A DNA stretch of 64,000 bases from Candidatus Zhuqueibacterota bacterium (lineage in GTDB: Bacteria; Zhuqueibacterota; Zhuqueibacteria; Zhuqueibacterales; Zhuqueibacteraceae), in contig JAKEEU010000359.1 of the NCBI GenBank assembly GCA_022616415.1, positions 16,956-80,955 on the forward strand, given 5' to 3'. How positions within the stretch are numbered: the first letter of the stretch is position 1; each line of letters starts with the position of its first letter. Shown here piece by piece: positions 27,158 to 35,631 of the stretch. The position numbers and the translations under genes were made by a program. The notes beneath the pieces are model-generated. The model was not told where the DNA came from. It ran no database searches and saw only the letters and a program-made list of their open reading frames with translations.

Positions 27158-27881
27158 AGAAAACTGGCGGGAGGTGTATGCCGATCTTTCGCGTTACCAA
27201 AATTTATATTTGTATCAGCAGCAGTTGGTGGAAATCATTGGCCAGCAATTTGCCGATTTGCGCGGCAAACACATTCTCGAGGTGGGATGTGGCAAGGGGA
27301 ATGAAATTGTCCAGCTTGCGAAAAGAGGCGCAGCGTGTGTCGGCTTGGATTTCTCCGAATCCGCCATGGAATTGATGCAGCAGCGTTTGGCAAAAGAAAG
27401 CCTGACCATGCCGTTGGCGCGCGGCGATGCCCGCCGCCTCCCATTTCAGGCCGGCACGTTCGATCTGGTGTATTCGCAAGGCGTTCTCGAGCATTTTACG
27501 CAACCCGGCGAGGTTTTGCAAGAGCAATGCCGAGTCTTGCGTGAGGGGGCGATTATCGTCGTCGAGCTCCCCAACAAGTGGACGCTTTACACCATTTATA
27601 AAAAAATACTCATGGCGGCGAATAAATGGCTGCCGGGATGGGAAACTCAATATTCGCCACGAGAGTTAAAATCCTTGTTGGAGCAAAATGGGTTCCGCAT
27701 TCTTGACTGTGTAGGCTGGGATTTCTTGGTTTTGAAGATTCTGCGAAAATTGCGCAAGAAATTGGGATGGCGCGATAAAGCGGAAAGTGCTTTTGTGCGC
27801 ACGGTGCGCGAAAAACTGCAACGAAATCCAATCTTGCTCAACTTTTTTGTCAGCATCACCGTGGTGGGCAAAAAAATATGA
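27141..27881 (+). CDS. SAM-dependent methyltransferase (class I)
   Basis: Motif I is KHILEVGCGKGNEIVQLAKR, then VGLDFSESAMELM for motif II, GDARRLPF for motif III and LVYSQGVLEHF for motif IV. The ATG at 27141 has AAAAGG about 7 bases upstream and overlaps the preceding gene by 17 bases. 246 residues is normal. It is a likely tailoring enzyme for a sugar in the repeat unit. Confidence 0.88.
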   Translation: MKSSTKENWREVYADLSRYQNLYLYQQQLVEIIGQQFADLRGKHILEVGCGKGNEIVQLAKRGAACVGLDFSESAMELMQQRLAKESLTMPLARGDARRLPFQAGTFDLVYSQGVLEHFTQPGEVLQEQCRVLREGAIIVVELPNKWTLYTIYKKILMAANKWLPGWETQYSPRELKSLLEQNGFRILDCVGWDFLVLKILRKLRKKLGWRDKAESAFVRTVREKLQRNPILLNFFVSITVVGKKI

Positions 27882-27923
27882 TTGGACAATAAAGCGTTGG
27901 CGCCAAATTTTTTGCCATTGGAC

Positions 27924-27951
27924 TTGACAAAAAAATTGCTTTATTTAAAAT
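27924..27951 (+). promoter_or_regulatory. Near-consensus sigma70-type promoter
   Basis: TTGACA at 27924-27929 and TAAAAT at 27946-27951, 16 bases apart, lie about 57 bases upstream of the GT4 start at 28008. It suggests an internal promoter that separates the preceding overlap-coupled genes from the downstream ones. Confidence 0.55.
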
Positions 27952-28007
27952 ATGCGCAACCATGATGTTGACGAGTGAATGATGAACGAGCAACAGAAAC
28001 TTTCAAT

Positions 28008-29234
28008 ATGCGAATACTTTTGATCACCCCCCGCCTGCCGTATCCGCCGTACCGGGGAGACAAATTAAAAATATTTAACCTGCTCAAAAGGCTCGCGAAG
28101 CGCCATGCGATACACTTGATATCTTTTGTCGAGGGCCAGCGCGAGCTGGAATATATTCAATTTTTGCAACCCTACTGCGCAGCGATTGAGACGGTGCCGC
28201 TGCCGCGCTGGCGTTCTTATTTGCAATGCCTGTTCGGCCTCTTTTCCGCGTTGCCGCTGCAGGTGCATTATTTTAAGTCTGAAAAAATGCGCCGGCGGAT
28301 CGATGAAATCTGCAGCCGCAACCATTTTGATGTCATCCACACGCATCTCATCCGTATGGCGCAGTATACCGCTCACTACGGCCATCAATTAAGGGCGCTT
28401 GATTTGACGGACGCCGTCTCGCTGTATCTCAACCGCTTTTTGTCGCGGGAAAAGAACTTGATCAAGAAGCTGATCCTGAAAATCGAATTGGAGCGTATCA
28501 AGCGTTATGAAAATATTCTCGAACAATTTCATGCTTGTTTCGTTTGCTCCGAGCCGGACAAGGAACAGTTGCTGCAAGCCGCGCCGGAAGCGAATATCCG
28601 GATCATTCCCAACGGCGTTGACTTGGCGTATTTTTCCAGCAACGGAACCACCCAATATGACCCGGAGAAGATCGTTTTCACCGGCAACCTGACGTACCAT
28701 CCCAACATTGACGGCATCTTTTATTTTGTCAACGAGATTTTCCCGCTCGTCAAAAAAGAAGCGCCGGCAGCGAAATTCTACATCGTCGGCCAGTCGCCGC
28801 CGGCAAAAGTGCGGGCGTTGGCGTCCAACGACGTGATCGTCACCGGCTTCGTCGAAGACATTAAACAGTATTACTTGAACAGCGCCGTTGCCGTCTCGCC
28901 GATCCGCTTCGGCGCCGGAACGCTCAACAAAATTCTCGAGCCGCTGGCGCTGGGTGTGCCGGTGGTGGCAACTTCGATGGGAACCGAAGGCTTTGATTTG
29001 ACCAACGGCAAGGAAATTTTGATTGCCGATGGCCCCCACACGTTTGCGCGCCACGTCGTGCGCGTCATGAAAGAACCGGCCTATCGTGACAGCCTCGGCC
29101 AGGAAGGCATGGCGATCGTTCGGCGTCTATATAATTGGGATGCGATCGTCCAAGCGCTGGAAAATGTCTATCAGGAAATGATTGAGGAGCGCAGTTTAGC
29201 GCGACATGCGAAGTATCGGACCTCAGTTGAATGA
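28008..29234 (+). CDS. Glycosyltransferase, GT4 family (PEP-CTERM/XrtA-associated type)
   Basis: About 408 residues. The start is MRILLITPRLPYPPYRGDKL, the opening of the TIGR03087-like group. A middle segment (FHACFVCSEPDKEQLLQAAP, RIIPNGVDLAYF) and the C-terminal donor domain (IVFTGNLTYHPNIDGIFYFV, YIVGQSPP, DVIVTGFVEDI, SPIRFGAGTLNKILEPLALG) follow. The latter includes the E...E motif. It adds a sugar to a lipid-linked or cell-surface acceptor. The ATG at 28008 is chosen over an upstream GTG (27975) because the family starts here. No exosortase gene is present in the window. Confidence 0.9.
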   Translation: MRILLITPRLPYPPYRGDKLKIFNLLKRLAKRHAIHLISFVEGQRELEYIQFLQPYCAAIETVPLPRWRSYLQCLFGLFSALPLQVHYFKSEKMRRRIDEICSRNHFDVIHTHLIRMAQYTAHYGHQLRALDLTDAVSLYLNRFLSREKNLIKKLILKIELERIKRYENILEQFHACFVCSEPDKEQLLQAAPEANIRIIPNGVDLAYFSSNGTTQYDPEKIVFTGNLTYHPNIDGIFYFVNEIFPLVKKEAPAAKFYIVGQSPPAKVRALASNDVIVTGFVEDIKQYYLNSAVAVSPIRFGAGTLNKILEPLALGVPVVATSMGTEGFDLTNGKEILIADGPHTFARHVVRVMKEPAYRDSLGQEGMAIVRRLYNWDAIVQALENVYQEMIEERSLARHAKYRTSVE

Positions 29235-29294
29235 ACGGCTTGGCCAGGCCAACAACCTAAAACCAAACGCGAGCCCGTAACCCAAAAGATTATT

Positions 29295-29373
29295 GCTCAC
29301 GGAATGTCCCGCCTTGCGGGATCGCAGAAATTTTTCATTCATTCTATTTCCGCGAGAGTTCATTTCCGTGAGC
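29295..29373. repeat. GCTCACGGAA / TTCCGTGAGC inverted-repeat element containing a CCCGCCTTGCGGGAT hairpin
   Basis: GCTCACGGAATG at 29295-29306 pairs with CATTTCCGTGAGC at 29361-29373. A hairpin CCCGCCTTGCGGGAT lies inside at 29308-29322. A second copy of the arm family is at 37076-37154, and the inner hairpin recurs at 37174 and 40681. Confidence 0.55.
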
Positions 29374-29484
29374 GAAAAATTTCAGAACTTTTTTCTGAGT
29401 TTTGCTGCGCAATGGCCTACGCCATATTTTGGGACAAGCTCAAAACTGGAGCCCTTCGGGCGGCATTGATTTTAAAAAATTTTC

Positions 29485-29545
29485 CCAACGGATAGATGAA
29501 CCCAACGGATGAATCTTTTATCAGTTGGGTTCATCTATCCGTTGG
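29485..29545. repeat. Perfect inverted repeat with 22-base arms
   Basis: Arms 29485-29506 (CCAACGGATAGATGAACCCA then AC) and 29524-29545 are exact reverse complements, with a 17-base loop. It can terminate transcription of the plus-strand glycosyltransferase block or act as a mobile palindrome; ATCCGTTGG recurs at 31556 and 31573. Confidence 0.7.
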
Positions 29546-29653
29546 CGGCAAAAAAGTTTAGAACCTTTTATTCTAAAGTCTGAGTGTCAAAGGCTTAATG
29601 GGGACAAACGATGAAACTCTTTTTTCTGTTGTGGTTTTGTTTTCGTTTTTGAC

Positions 29654-29791
29654 TTACTGGCCTTTGCCTGCCAGCATCACATAAGCCGTGTGCAGCGGAA
29701 TCATGAAATCCTTCGCCAGCGACATGTTCTCGACGTAGAAAAAGTTGCCCCGGAGTTTTTGCTTGACGCTTTCGCTGGTTTTGGTTTTCAT
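29654..29791 (-). pseudogene. Remnant: C-terminal 45 residues of a polyprenyl-phosphate sugar transferase
   Basis: The minus strand encodes SVKQKLRGNFFYVENMSLAK and then DFMIPLHTAYVMLAGKGQ followed by a stop. This closely matches the extreme C-terminus of the intact sugar transferase at 33233-35509 (VKQKLQYDFFYVENMSLAMD, LLNTVYVMLAGRGQ). Only this piece is present; upstream the frame loses similarity. It is either the leftover of a deleted second transferase or a segment duplicated during rearrangement of the locus. Confidence 0.75.
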
Positions 29792-29834
29792 AAGTGAGCT
29801 GGAACCCGGCTGATATGACAGAAAAAGGTGGACC

Positions 29835-30071
29835 ATGAATCATTGCACTCGCCTGGCTGTTTGTCTCGTTTTTCTTATTTTGCTCGGTTTGATCATCCCG
29901 TCAAACGCTTATGCCTATCTTGATCCGGGAACCGGTAGCTACATTTTTCAGTTGATCGTAGCCGCTTTAATTGGAGCCTTGTTCACTGTCAAGCAATATT
30001 GGCAAAAAATCAAGACATTTTCAAAAGCCTTCTTTCCGGAAAAAACAAAAAAGAAAAAAGATGAAGATTGA
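29835..30071 (+). CDS. Small membrane protein with YLDPGTGSYIFQ motif
   Basis: The product is 78 residues. It has a signal-like N-terminus (CLVFLILLGLIIPSNAYA), the motif YLDPGTGSYIFQLIVAALIG and a second hydrophobic helix, then a lysine-rich cytoplasmic tail. Small proteins with this motif are common next to sugar-modification genes in several phyla, but their job is not established. It ends 11 bases inside the next gene, so translation is coupled. The pair with a following methyltransferase is informative for further study. Confidence 0.75.
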   Translation: MNHCTRLAVCLVFLILLGLIIPSNAYAYLDPGTGSYIFQLIVAALIGALFTVKQYWQKIKTFSKAFFPEKTKKKKDED

Positions 30072-31449
30072 CGGAAATATTCCAGGCTCGTTTCGAGATC
30101 CAAGCGGGTTCCTCTTTTGGCAAGACGGCTCAATTTATCGCCAGGTAAACAAGGCTTATCGAGAAAACTACGAGCATCTCCTCGACTCCGGCTTATATCG
30201 GGCACTTGTAGATTCCGAATTGTTGATTCCCCACGAAGAAGTTGATATGGCACACGCCAGATCCGATCAGGCCTATAAAGTCATCAAGCCTGAAATCGTG
30301 CCCTTTGTATCGTATCCGTATGAATGGTGTTTCAGCCAATTAAAAGCTGCGGCCCTGGCCACGCTTCACATTCAGAAAAAAGCGCTGGACTTCGGCATGT
30401 CCCTGAAAGATTGCAGCGCGTACAATATTCAATTCAGAAAAAACAAGCCTACGCTCATTGATTCCCTGTCGTTCGAGAAGTATCGCGAGGGCGAACCTTG
30501 GGTTGCCTATAGACAGTGCTGCCAACATTTCCTTGCGCCTTTGGCAGTTATATGCTACAGGGATATCCGGCTCAGTCAATTGCTTCGCGCTTATGTGGAC
30601 GGCCTCCCTTTGGATTTGGCCGGCTCGCTTCTCCCGTTGCGCACACGTTTCAGATTCTCCTTGCTGACTCACATTCATCTGCATGCCAAAAGCCAGGCGT
30701 ACTTTGCCGACAAGATTGTCAACAAAAGCTCTCATAAAATGGGGCGCCAGGCGTTTATGGGCCTGATTGACAATTTGGAATCTGCCATTGAAAAATTGCA
30801 GTGGCAACCGAAAAGCACGGCGTGGGCCGATTACTATGAAACGATTCATTACTCGCCGGAGGCGCTCGCTCACAAAAAACAGCTTGCGGCGGAATTTCTG
30901 GAGCGAATTCATCCGAAGATCGTTTGGGACCTCGGCGCCAACCTCGGTTTATTCAGCCGCATTGCCGGCGAGCGGGGGATTCAAACAATTGCTTTTGACA
31001 GCGATCCCGCCTGTGTCGAAAAGAATTATCTTGAATGTGTCAGAACGGGCCAAACCAATATTCTCCCTTTATGGCTCGATTTGACCAACCCCAGTCCGGG
31101 CCTCGGCTGGGAGAATGAAGAAAGAAACTCGTTGCCGGAGCGCGGCCCCGCCGATGCCGTGCTGGCTCTGGCTTTGATTCATCATCTGGCCATCGCCAAC
31201 AATCTGCCGCTGCACAAAATCGCCGGCTTCTTCGGCAAAATTTGTCTTGCACTCATCATTGAATTCGTTCCTAAAAGTGATCTGCAGGTCCGGAAACTCC
31301 TATCCACGCGGGAGGATATTTTTCCGGATTATACCCGGGAGATTTTCGAGCAGGAATTCGGGAAAAATTTCACGATACAATGCGCGGCGAGAATCAAGGA
31401 TTCCGCAAGAACTTTGTATCTGATGCGAAAAAAAGTAAAAGTTCAGTAA
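30061..31449 (+). CDS. NoeA-like SAM methyltransferase with an N-terminal kinase-like domain
   Basis: About 462 residues. Residues 90-145 (GMSLKDCSAYNIQF with D117 and N122, then PTLIDSLSF with D134) resemble the catalytic loop and metal motif of aminoglycoside-kinase-fold proteins. Residues from about 270 on hold a class I methyltransferase: IVWDLGANLGLFSRIAGERG (motif I), TIAFDSDPA (motif II) and DAVLALALIHHLAI (motif IV). This two-part layout is seen in NoeA-type nodulation proteins. Which part is active cannot be decided from sequence. ATG at 30061 overlaps the small membrane protein gene. The stop codon lies inside the left arm of the repeat at 31441. Confidence 0.75.
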   Translation: MKIDGNIPGSFRDPSGFLFWQDGSIYRQVNKAYRENYEHLLDSGLYRALVDSELLIPHEEVDMAHARSDQAYKVIKPEIVPFVSYPYEWCFSQLKAAALATLHIQKKALDFGMSLKDCSAYNIQFRKNKPTLIDSLSFEKYREGEPWVAYRQCCQHFLAPLAVICYRDIRLSQLLRAYVDGLPLDLAGSLLPLRTRFRFSLLTHIHLHAKSQAYFADKIVNKSSHKMGRQAFMGLIDNLESAIEKLQWQPKSTAWADYYETIHYSPEALAHKKQLAAEFLERIHPKIVWDLGANLGLFSRIAGERGIQTIAFDSDPACVEKNYLECVRTGQTNILPLWLDLTNPSPGLGWENEERNSLPERGPADAVLALALIHHLAIANNLPLHKIAGFFGKICLALIIEFVPKSDLQVRKLLSTREDIFPDYTREIFEQEFGKNFTIQCAARIKDSARTLYLMRKKVKVQ

Positions 31450-31551
31450 ACCCTTCATTAGGCTGTCATTCTGAAAGAATCTTTTTTCGCACGAGCACTG
31501 TGCTCGATATTAAAAAAGATTCCTCCGGAATGACAAAGTGGTTTACTGAAC
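31441..31551. repeat. Nested MITE-like inverted repeat (about 111 bases)
   Basis: The outer arms are GTTCAGTAAAC (31441-31451) and GTTTACTGAAC (31541-31551), perfect complements. Inside, GTCATTCTGAAAGAATC plus a T-run (from 31465) mirrors an A-run plus GATTCCTCCGGAATGAC (ending 31534). The centre is the palindrome CGAGCACTGTGCTCG (31492-31506). The last codons and stop of the preceding gene lie in the left arm. This could be a non-autonomous mobile repeat or a long terminator. Confidence 0.65.
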
Positions 31552-31629
31552 ATTTATCCGTTGGCCGCTTTTATCCGTTGGGAATATTTTTTTAAAATGG
31601 TTTGGTGAACAGTTGCGATCGCACGGCAC

Positions 31630-33183
31630 ATGAAGAAACCGCGAATCATTCATCCCTTTCTATTTGCGCTATTCCCCATTCTTTTTCTTTTTGCTCACAA
31701 TGCGGGAAGGACTGCGTTTATTGAAATTTTGGCCCCGGCAGCGGTGGCGCTGGGCATTGCCGCGCTGCCGCTGCTGTTATCGGGATTGATGCTTCGGGAT
31801 AATATAAAAGCCGGGATCATCGTATCCATTTTTTTGGTTTTGATGTTTTCGTATGGCCACGTTTTTGGCCTGCTCATGGGCTGGCAAATCCGGCATAGAC
31901 ACCTCATGCTGGCTTGGGGGCTGCTTTTTGTTGTGAGCGCTTATTTTATCATCAAAACACGCAAATCTTTGCATCAATTTACGAATATTTTAAATGTCGC
32001 GGCTGCCTCGTTGGTTGCCATGTCTCTATTTCATCTTGCTGCTTACGAGCTTGAAGCCAGGCTGGCGGGGCGGGAGGTGAAACGCGCCGAAGAGATGAAA
32101 ACTCAGCTAACGGAATATGGCGCCAAAGACAATTTGCCGGATATTTACTACATTATCCTGGATCGCTATGCCGCCGCGAGCACGCTCAAGGAAATTTATC
32201 ATTTCGACAACAGCGAATTCACCGATTACTTGTCGAAGCGAGGATTTTACGTGGCGTCCGAAAGCCGGTCGAATTATCTGACCACTGCCCACTCGCTGGC
32301 CTCGTCTTTGAATATGCAGTTTCTGGACCACTTAAGCGACAAGGCCGGCAAAGAATCGAATGATTGGACCTTGCTCAATCCATTGTTGCAAGATCATCAA
32401 GTGTGCCGCGTGCTGAAAGCGAAAGGCTATAAATATTTCCATTTCGGCGACCTGTGGACCCCGACGGCTTACAATAGAAACGCCGAGGTGAATGTCAATC
32501 AGTATTGGCTGCCGCAATTTTCCGCCGCATTGTTTAAAACCACGATGTTTTGCATTATCGGCCTCGAGTTAGGCATTTATGATTACCGCCGGGAGCATTG
32601 GCAAAGAATTCTGTACAAGTTCGACAAGCTGGCTGAGATGCCTGCCGTCAAAGAACCCACTTTTGTTTTTGCCCACATGCTCATTCCCCACGATCCGTTT
32701 GTATTCGACAAGAATGGCGAGTTTCTGACCGAAGCAGAAGTTGGCAGGAGAAGCGCAAAGGAGAATTACGTCAATCAAGTGATCTTTGCCAATAAAAAGC
32801 TTCAGGCGCTTATTGACAAATTATTGTCAAGCTCGGAAGCTCACCCAATTATCATTGTGCAAGCGGATGAAGGCCCGTACCCGGCAAGAAGCGAGCTCGA
32901 TCTTCGCCATTTCAACTGGAAACAGGCGAGCCAGCAGGAGCTGAAAGAAAAACTGAGGATATTGAACGCCTATTATCTGCCCAAAGTCGATAAAAAATTT
33001 TTGTATCCATCCATCACACCGGTGAATTCTTTTCGGCTCATTTTTAACCTTTACTTTAATGCCAATTTTGAGTTGCTGCCGGATGAGAGTTATGCCTTTG
33101 TAGACGAAGACCATTTATACGAGTTTTTTAATGTGACGGATCAAGTCGAACATGAAAACGAGCATAGCACTGAAAAAAAGTGA
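31630..33183 (+). CDS. Membrane-anchored sulfatase / alkaline phosphatase-fold protein
   Basis: Five hydrophobic segments fill the first 150 residues. A soluble domain begins at about residue 172 with LPDIYYIILDRYAA, the opening metal-binding strand of the sulfatase fold. The nucleophile region is probably SNYLTTAHSLASSLN (Thr/Ser type, like lipoteichoic acid synthase and phosphoethanolamine transferases). Further motifs are FVFAHMLIPHDPFVFDKNG and PIIIVQADEGPYP, which match the remaining metal ligands (H, D, D/E). It likely transfers or removes a phospho- or sulpho-group on a surface glycan or lipid. It stands between the repeat and the convergent fusion transferase. Confidence 0.8.
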   Translation: MKKPRIIHPFLFALFPILFLFAHNAGRTAFIEILAPAAVALGIAALPLLLSGLMLRDNIKAGIIVSIFLVLMFSYGHVFGLLMGWQIRHRHLMLAWGLLFVVSAYFIIKTRKSLHQFTNILNVAAASLVAMSLFHLAAYELEARLAGREVKRAEEMKTQLTEYGAKDNLPDIYYIILDRYAAASTLKEIYHFDNSEFTDYLSKRGFYVASESRSNYLTTAHSLASSLNMQFLDHLSDKAGKESNDWTLLNPLLQDHQVCRVLKAKGYKYFHFGDLWTPTAYNRNAEVNVNQYWLPQFSAALFKTTMFCIIGLELGIYDYRREHWQRILYKFDKLAEMPAVKEPTFVFAHMLIPHDPFVFDKNGEFLTEAEVGRRSAKENYVNQVIFANKKLQALIDKLLSSSEAHPIIIVQADEGPYPARSELDLRHFNWKQASQQELKEKLRILNAYYLPKVDKKFLYPSITPVNSFRLIFNLYFNANFELLPDESYAFVDEDHLYEFFNVTDQVEHENEHSTEKK

Positions 33184-33232
33184 CCATTTTTGTTTTAGCT
33201 TTTTAGTTACGGCTTTTTTTTCATTTTTTGTC

Positions 33233-35509
33233 TCACTGCCCTCTCCCCGCCAGCATCACATAAACCGTATTGAGCAGAATCTTGAAATCCATCGCCAGCG
33301 ACATGTTCTCGACATAGAAAAAGTCGTATTGGAGTTTCTGTTTCACGTCTTCGATGGTGTTATCGTACGAGCCTTTCACTTGCGCCCAACCGGTGATGCC
33401 GGGCTGCACTTTGAGCCGGCGCATATAAAACGGGACTTCTTTCTTCAGCTTTTCGACGAAATACGGCCGCTCCGGGCGTGGACCCACCAAGCTCATCTCG
33501 CCACGCAGTACGTTGATAAATTGGGGAAATTCGTCCAAGTGCCATTTGCGCATAAAACGCCCCACTCTGGTGATGCGGGGATCGTCTTTTTCCGCCCACT
33601 TTGGTCCGGTGATTTGCTCGGCGTTTTGCACCATCGTGCGGAATTTGATGATCGTAAAAACGCGGCCGTCCCGGCCGACTCTTTCCTGCCGATAAAAAAC
33701 CGGCCCCGGCGAATCCAGCTTGATGATCAACGCCAAAATCAGCCAAAACGGCAAGCCAAGAACGATGATGGTTAATGCCGCCGCACTATCGAGCAGGCGC
33801 TTGAAACGCCGCTCCCACAGCGGCATGATTTGCGGGAAAATCTCGATGAGCGGAAACCCATAAATCTGATTCGTGCGCGCCTGCCCCATCACGATGCTGT
33901 AGAGATCCGGAATGATTTTGATGGTGACGGGAAAACCGGTGCATTGATTGACTGCCTCGGTCATCTCGCGCCGCTGAAAAATATCGAGCGCGATCAGCAC
34001 GTTTTCCACCTGCTCGCTGCGGATAATCCAGCTCAAATCGTGAATGGAGCCGAGCACCGGCACGTCGCCATAAGCCCTCCGGGCTTTGAGCGTGCGCACA
34101 TCGACAAAACCGACGACACGGTAACCGAGCGCGGGGAAGCGGTTGACTTTGTCGAGCAGCGCGCGCGCTTTGCCATTCCAGCCGACGATCACGGTTTGGC
34201 GCATGCCAATGCCGGCTTCGAGCAAGCGCCGCTGGATGGTGCGCAAAATCATGCGCCCGTTGGCGACCATGAAGGTCATTAAAACCCAGTAGCTGACAAA
34301 CAGCAAACGGCTGAACTTGGGCGGGGTGGTCAGGTCTTGCGGTTCGGCGGTGAACAAAAAGATCAAAATCGCGCCGAAGAAAACGGTTTTAATCAGAGTA
34401 ACCAATTCGTCAAAACGCGAATAGGCGTACCAGGTGCGATAAAGGCCGAAAAAAAGAAATAAAAGAAACCAGTAAGCAAAAATAACGACGGCGGTGGTGA
34501 GCACCTCCAACGGTTCCGAGGGGGCATAGAGCGCCAGTTTGCCGCGCAGCCAGATCCAGATAAAATACGATCCGACGACCGCCACAAAATCGCTGACGAA
34601 GAGCAGCGTCCGCTCGATGGCGCGCGGCATGATGATGGCGTAATCGCGGCTTTTGGCGTTGAAAAGATAGCCGTGCTTTTGGAAAAAATAAAAAACCGCC
34701 CATAATTGTGTCCAATTGAGCAGCCGAAAAAAATCGCCGGTGCGGCGCCGCTTGTCGTGGATGGCGGTCGCGTGCGGATAATAAAAAATCTTCCAACCGT
34801 GCGCTTGCGCGCGCAGACAATAATCCGCGTCCTCCGGCCCGTAAAAAAAATTTTCGTCCAACAGTCCGACTTCCTGGATCACCTCGCGGCGGATGAGCTG
34901 GCACGTGCCAACGACGTAATCCACCTCGCGAACCGAGTTGTGATCCCAATCCGCCATCGCCTGGTCGCGGAGCGTGCGGTTATTGCGAAAAAAGGGAATG
35001 AATTGCAACCGGCGCAGGAAGGGCGTAAAAATCGTGGGAAAGCGCCGGCAAGAGAGCAGAAGCTTGCCGGTCGGGTCGACGATTTTCGCGCCAACGACGC
35101 CGGCCTCCGGCGTATTTTTCGCGAACGCCACCAGCTCGTCGATGGCGCCGGATGATAGGCGCGCATTGGCATCGAGCAGCAGCACAAAATCACCGGCGGC
35201 CGCTTTTATCGCTTGATTGCGCGCCGGGGCCACGCCCTGATTTTTGGCATTGGTGAGGCGCCGCACCTGGGGAAATTGGCGGCGCAGCATTTCTCCGGTT
35301 CCGTCGGTCGAGCCGTTGTCAACCACGATAACTTCGAACTCAACTTGGCTCGCGCCGGCATAAATGGATTCCAGGCAGCTTTCGAGAAGCTGGCGCGAGT
35401 TCCAGGCAATGATTGCAATGGACACTTCCGGCGGCTTTGGTGCGGCAGTCGTGCCACGGCGGCCGTTGGGTGGGATTTCCAAAACGTGATTGCGCTGCTT
35501 ATCGTCCAT
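33233..35509 (-). CDS. Fusion of a GT2 glycosyltransferase and a polyprenyl-phosphate sugar (phosphoglycosyl) transferase
   Basis: The N-terminal about 300 residues are a GT2 domain: VSIAIIAWNSRQLLESCLES, FEVIVVDNGSTDGTGEML, FVLLLDANARL and LLDENFFYGPEDADYCLRAQ. Then come about four helices and a Rossmann-like CoA-binding domain (VIVGWNGKARALLDKVNRFP). The C-terminal about 200 residues are a Bac_transf PGT domain (RLLDSAAALTIIVLGLPFWL, GPVFYRQERVGRDGRVFTII, KFRTMV, RPERPYFVEKLKKEVPFY). The PGT part loads the first sugar phosphate onto undecaprenyl phosphate; the GT2 part may add the second. Normal WbaP/EpsE homologues lack the GT2 head. ATG at 35509 is preferred over a TTG at 35542. It is convergent with the sulfatase-fold gene. 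Confidence 0.93.
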   Translation of the reverse strand: MDDKQRNHVLEIPPNGRRGTTAAPKPPEVSIAIIAWNSRQLLESCLESIYAGASQVEFEVIVVDNGSTDGTGEMLRRQFPQVRRLTNAKNQGVAPARNQAIKAAAGDFVLLLDANARLSSGAIDELVAFAKNTPEAGVVGAKIVDPTGKLLLSCRRFPTIFTPFLRRLQFIPFFRNNRTLRDQAMADWDHNSVREVDYVVGTCQLIRREVIQEVGLLDENFFYGPEDADYCLRAQAHGWKIFYYPHATAIHDKRRRTGDFFRLLNWTQLWAVFYFFQKHGYLFNAKSRDYAIIMPRAIERTLLFVSDFVAVVGSYFIWIWLRGKLALYAPSEPLEVLTTAVVIFAYWFLLFLFFGLYRTWYAYSRFDELVTLIKTVFFGAILIFLFTAEPQDLTTPPKFSRLLFVSYWVLMTFMVANGRMILRTIQRRLLEAGIGMRQTVIVGWNGKARALLDKVNRFPALGYRVVGFVDVRTLKARRAYGDVPVLGSIHDLSWIIRSEQVENVLIALDIFQRREMTEAVNQCTGFPVTIKIIPDLYSIVMGQARTNQIYGFPLIEIFPQIMPLWERRFKRLLDSAAALTIIVLGLPFWLILALIIKLDSPGPVFYRQERVGRDGRVFTIIKFRTMVQNAEQITGPKWAEKDDPRITRVGRFMRKWHLDEFPQFINVLRGEMSLVGPRPERPYFVEKLKKEVPFYMRRLKVQPGITGWAQVKGSYDNTIEDVKQKLQYDFFYVENMSLAMDFKILLNTVYVMLAGRGQ

Positions 35510-35631
35510 GAAATTGTTCGTAGTAACGCTTTCAGGCGTCAAATGCTCAAAATGAATAAAAAGTTCTGAAGCGTCAAGCTTTTTCTACATTGCTAACATC
35601 CGCGCCTAAAGGCACCACTACGAACTATCAT

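Larger units (their letters stand above)
29235..29834. other. 600-base region with two hairpin elements and a gene remnant
   Basis: No intact gene lies here. It holds a GCTCACGGAA...TTCCGTGAGC element (29295-29373), a perfect 22-base-arm hairpin (29485-29545) and the decayed C-terminus of a sugar transferase (29654-29791). It follows the last plus-strand glycosyltransferase. Confidence 0.6.
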
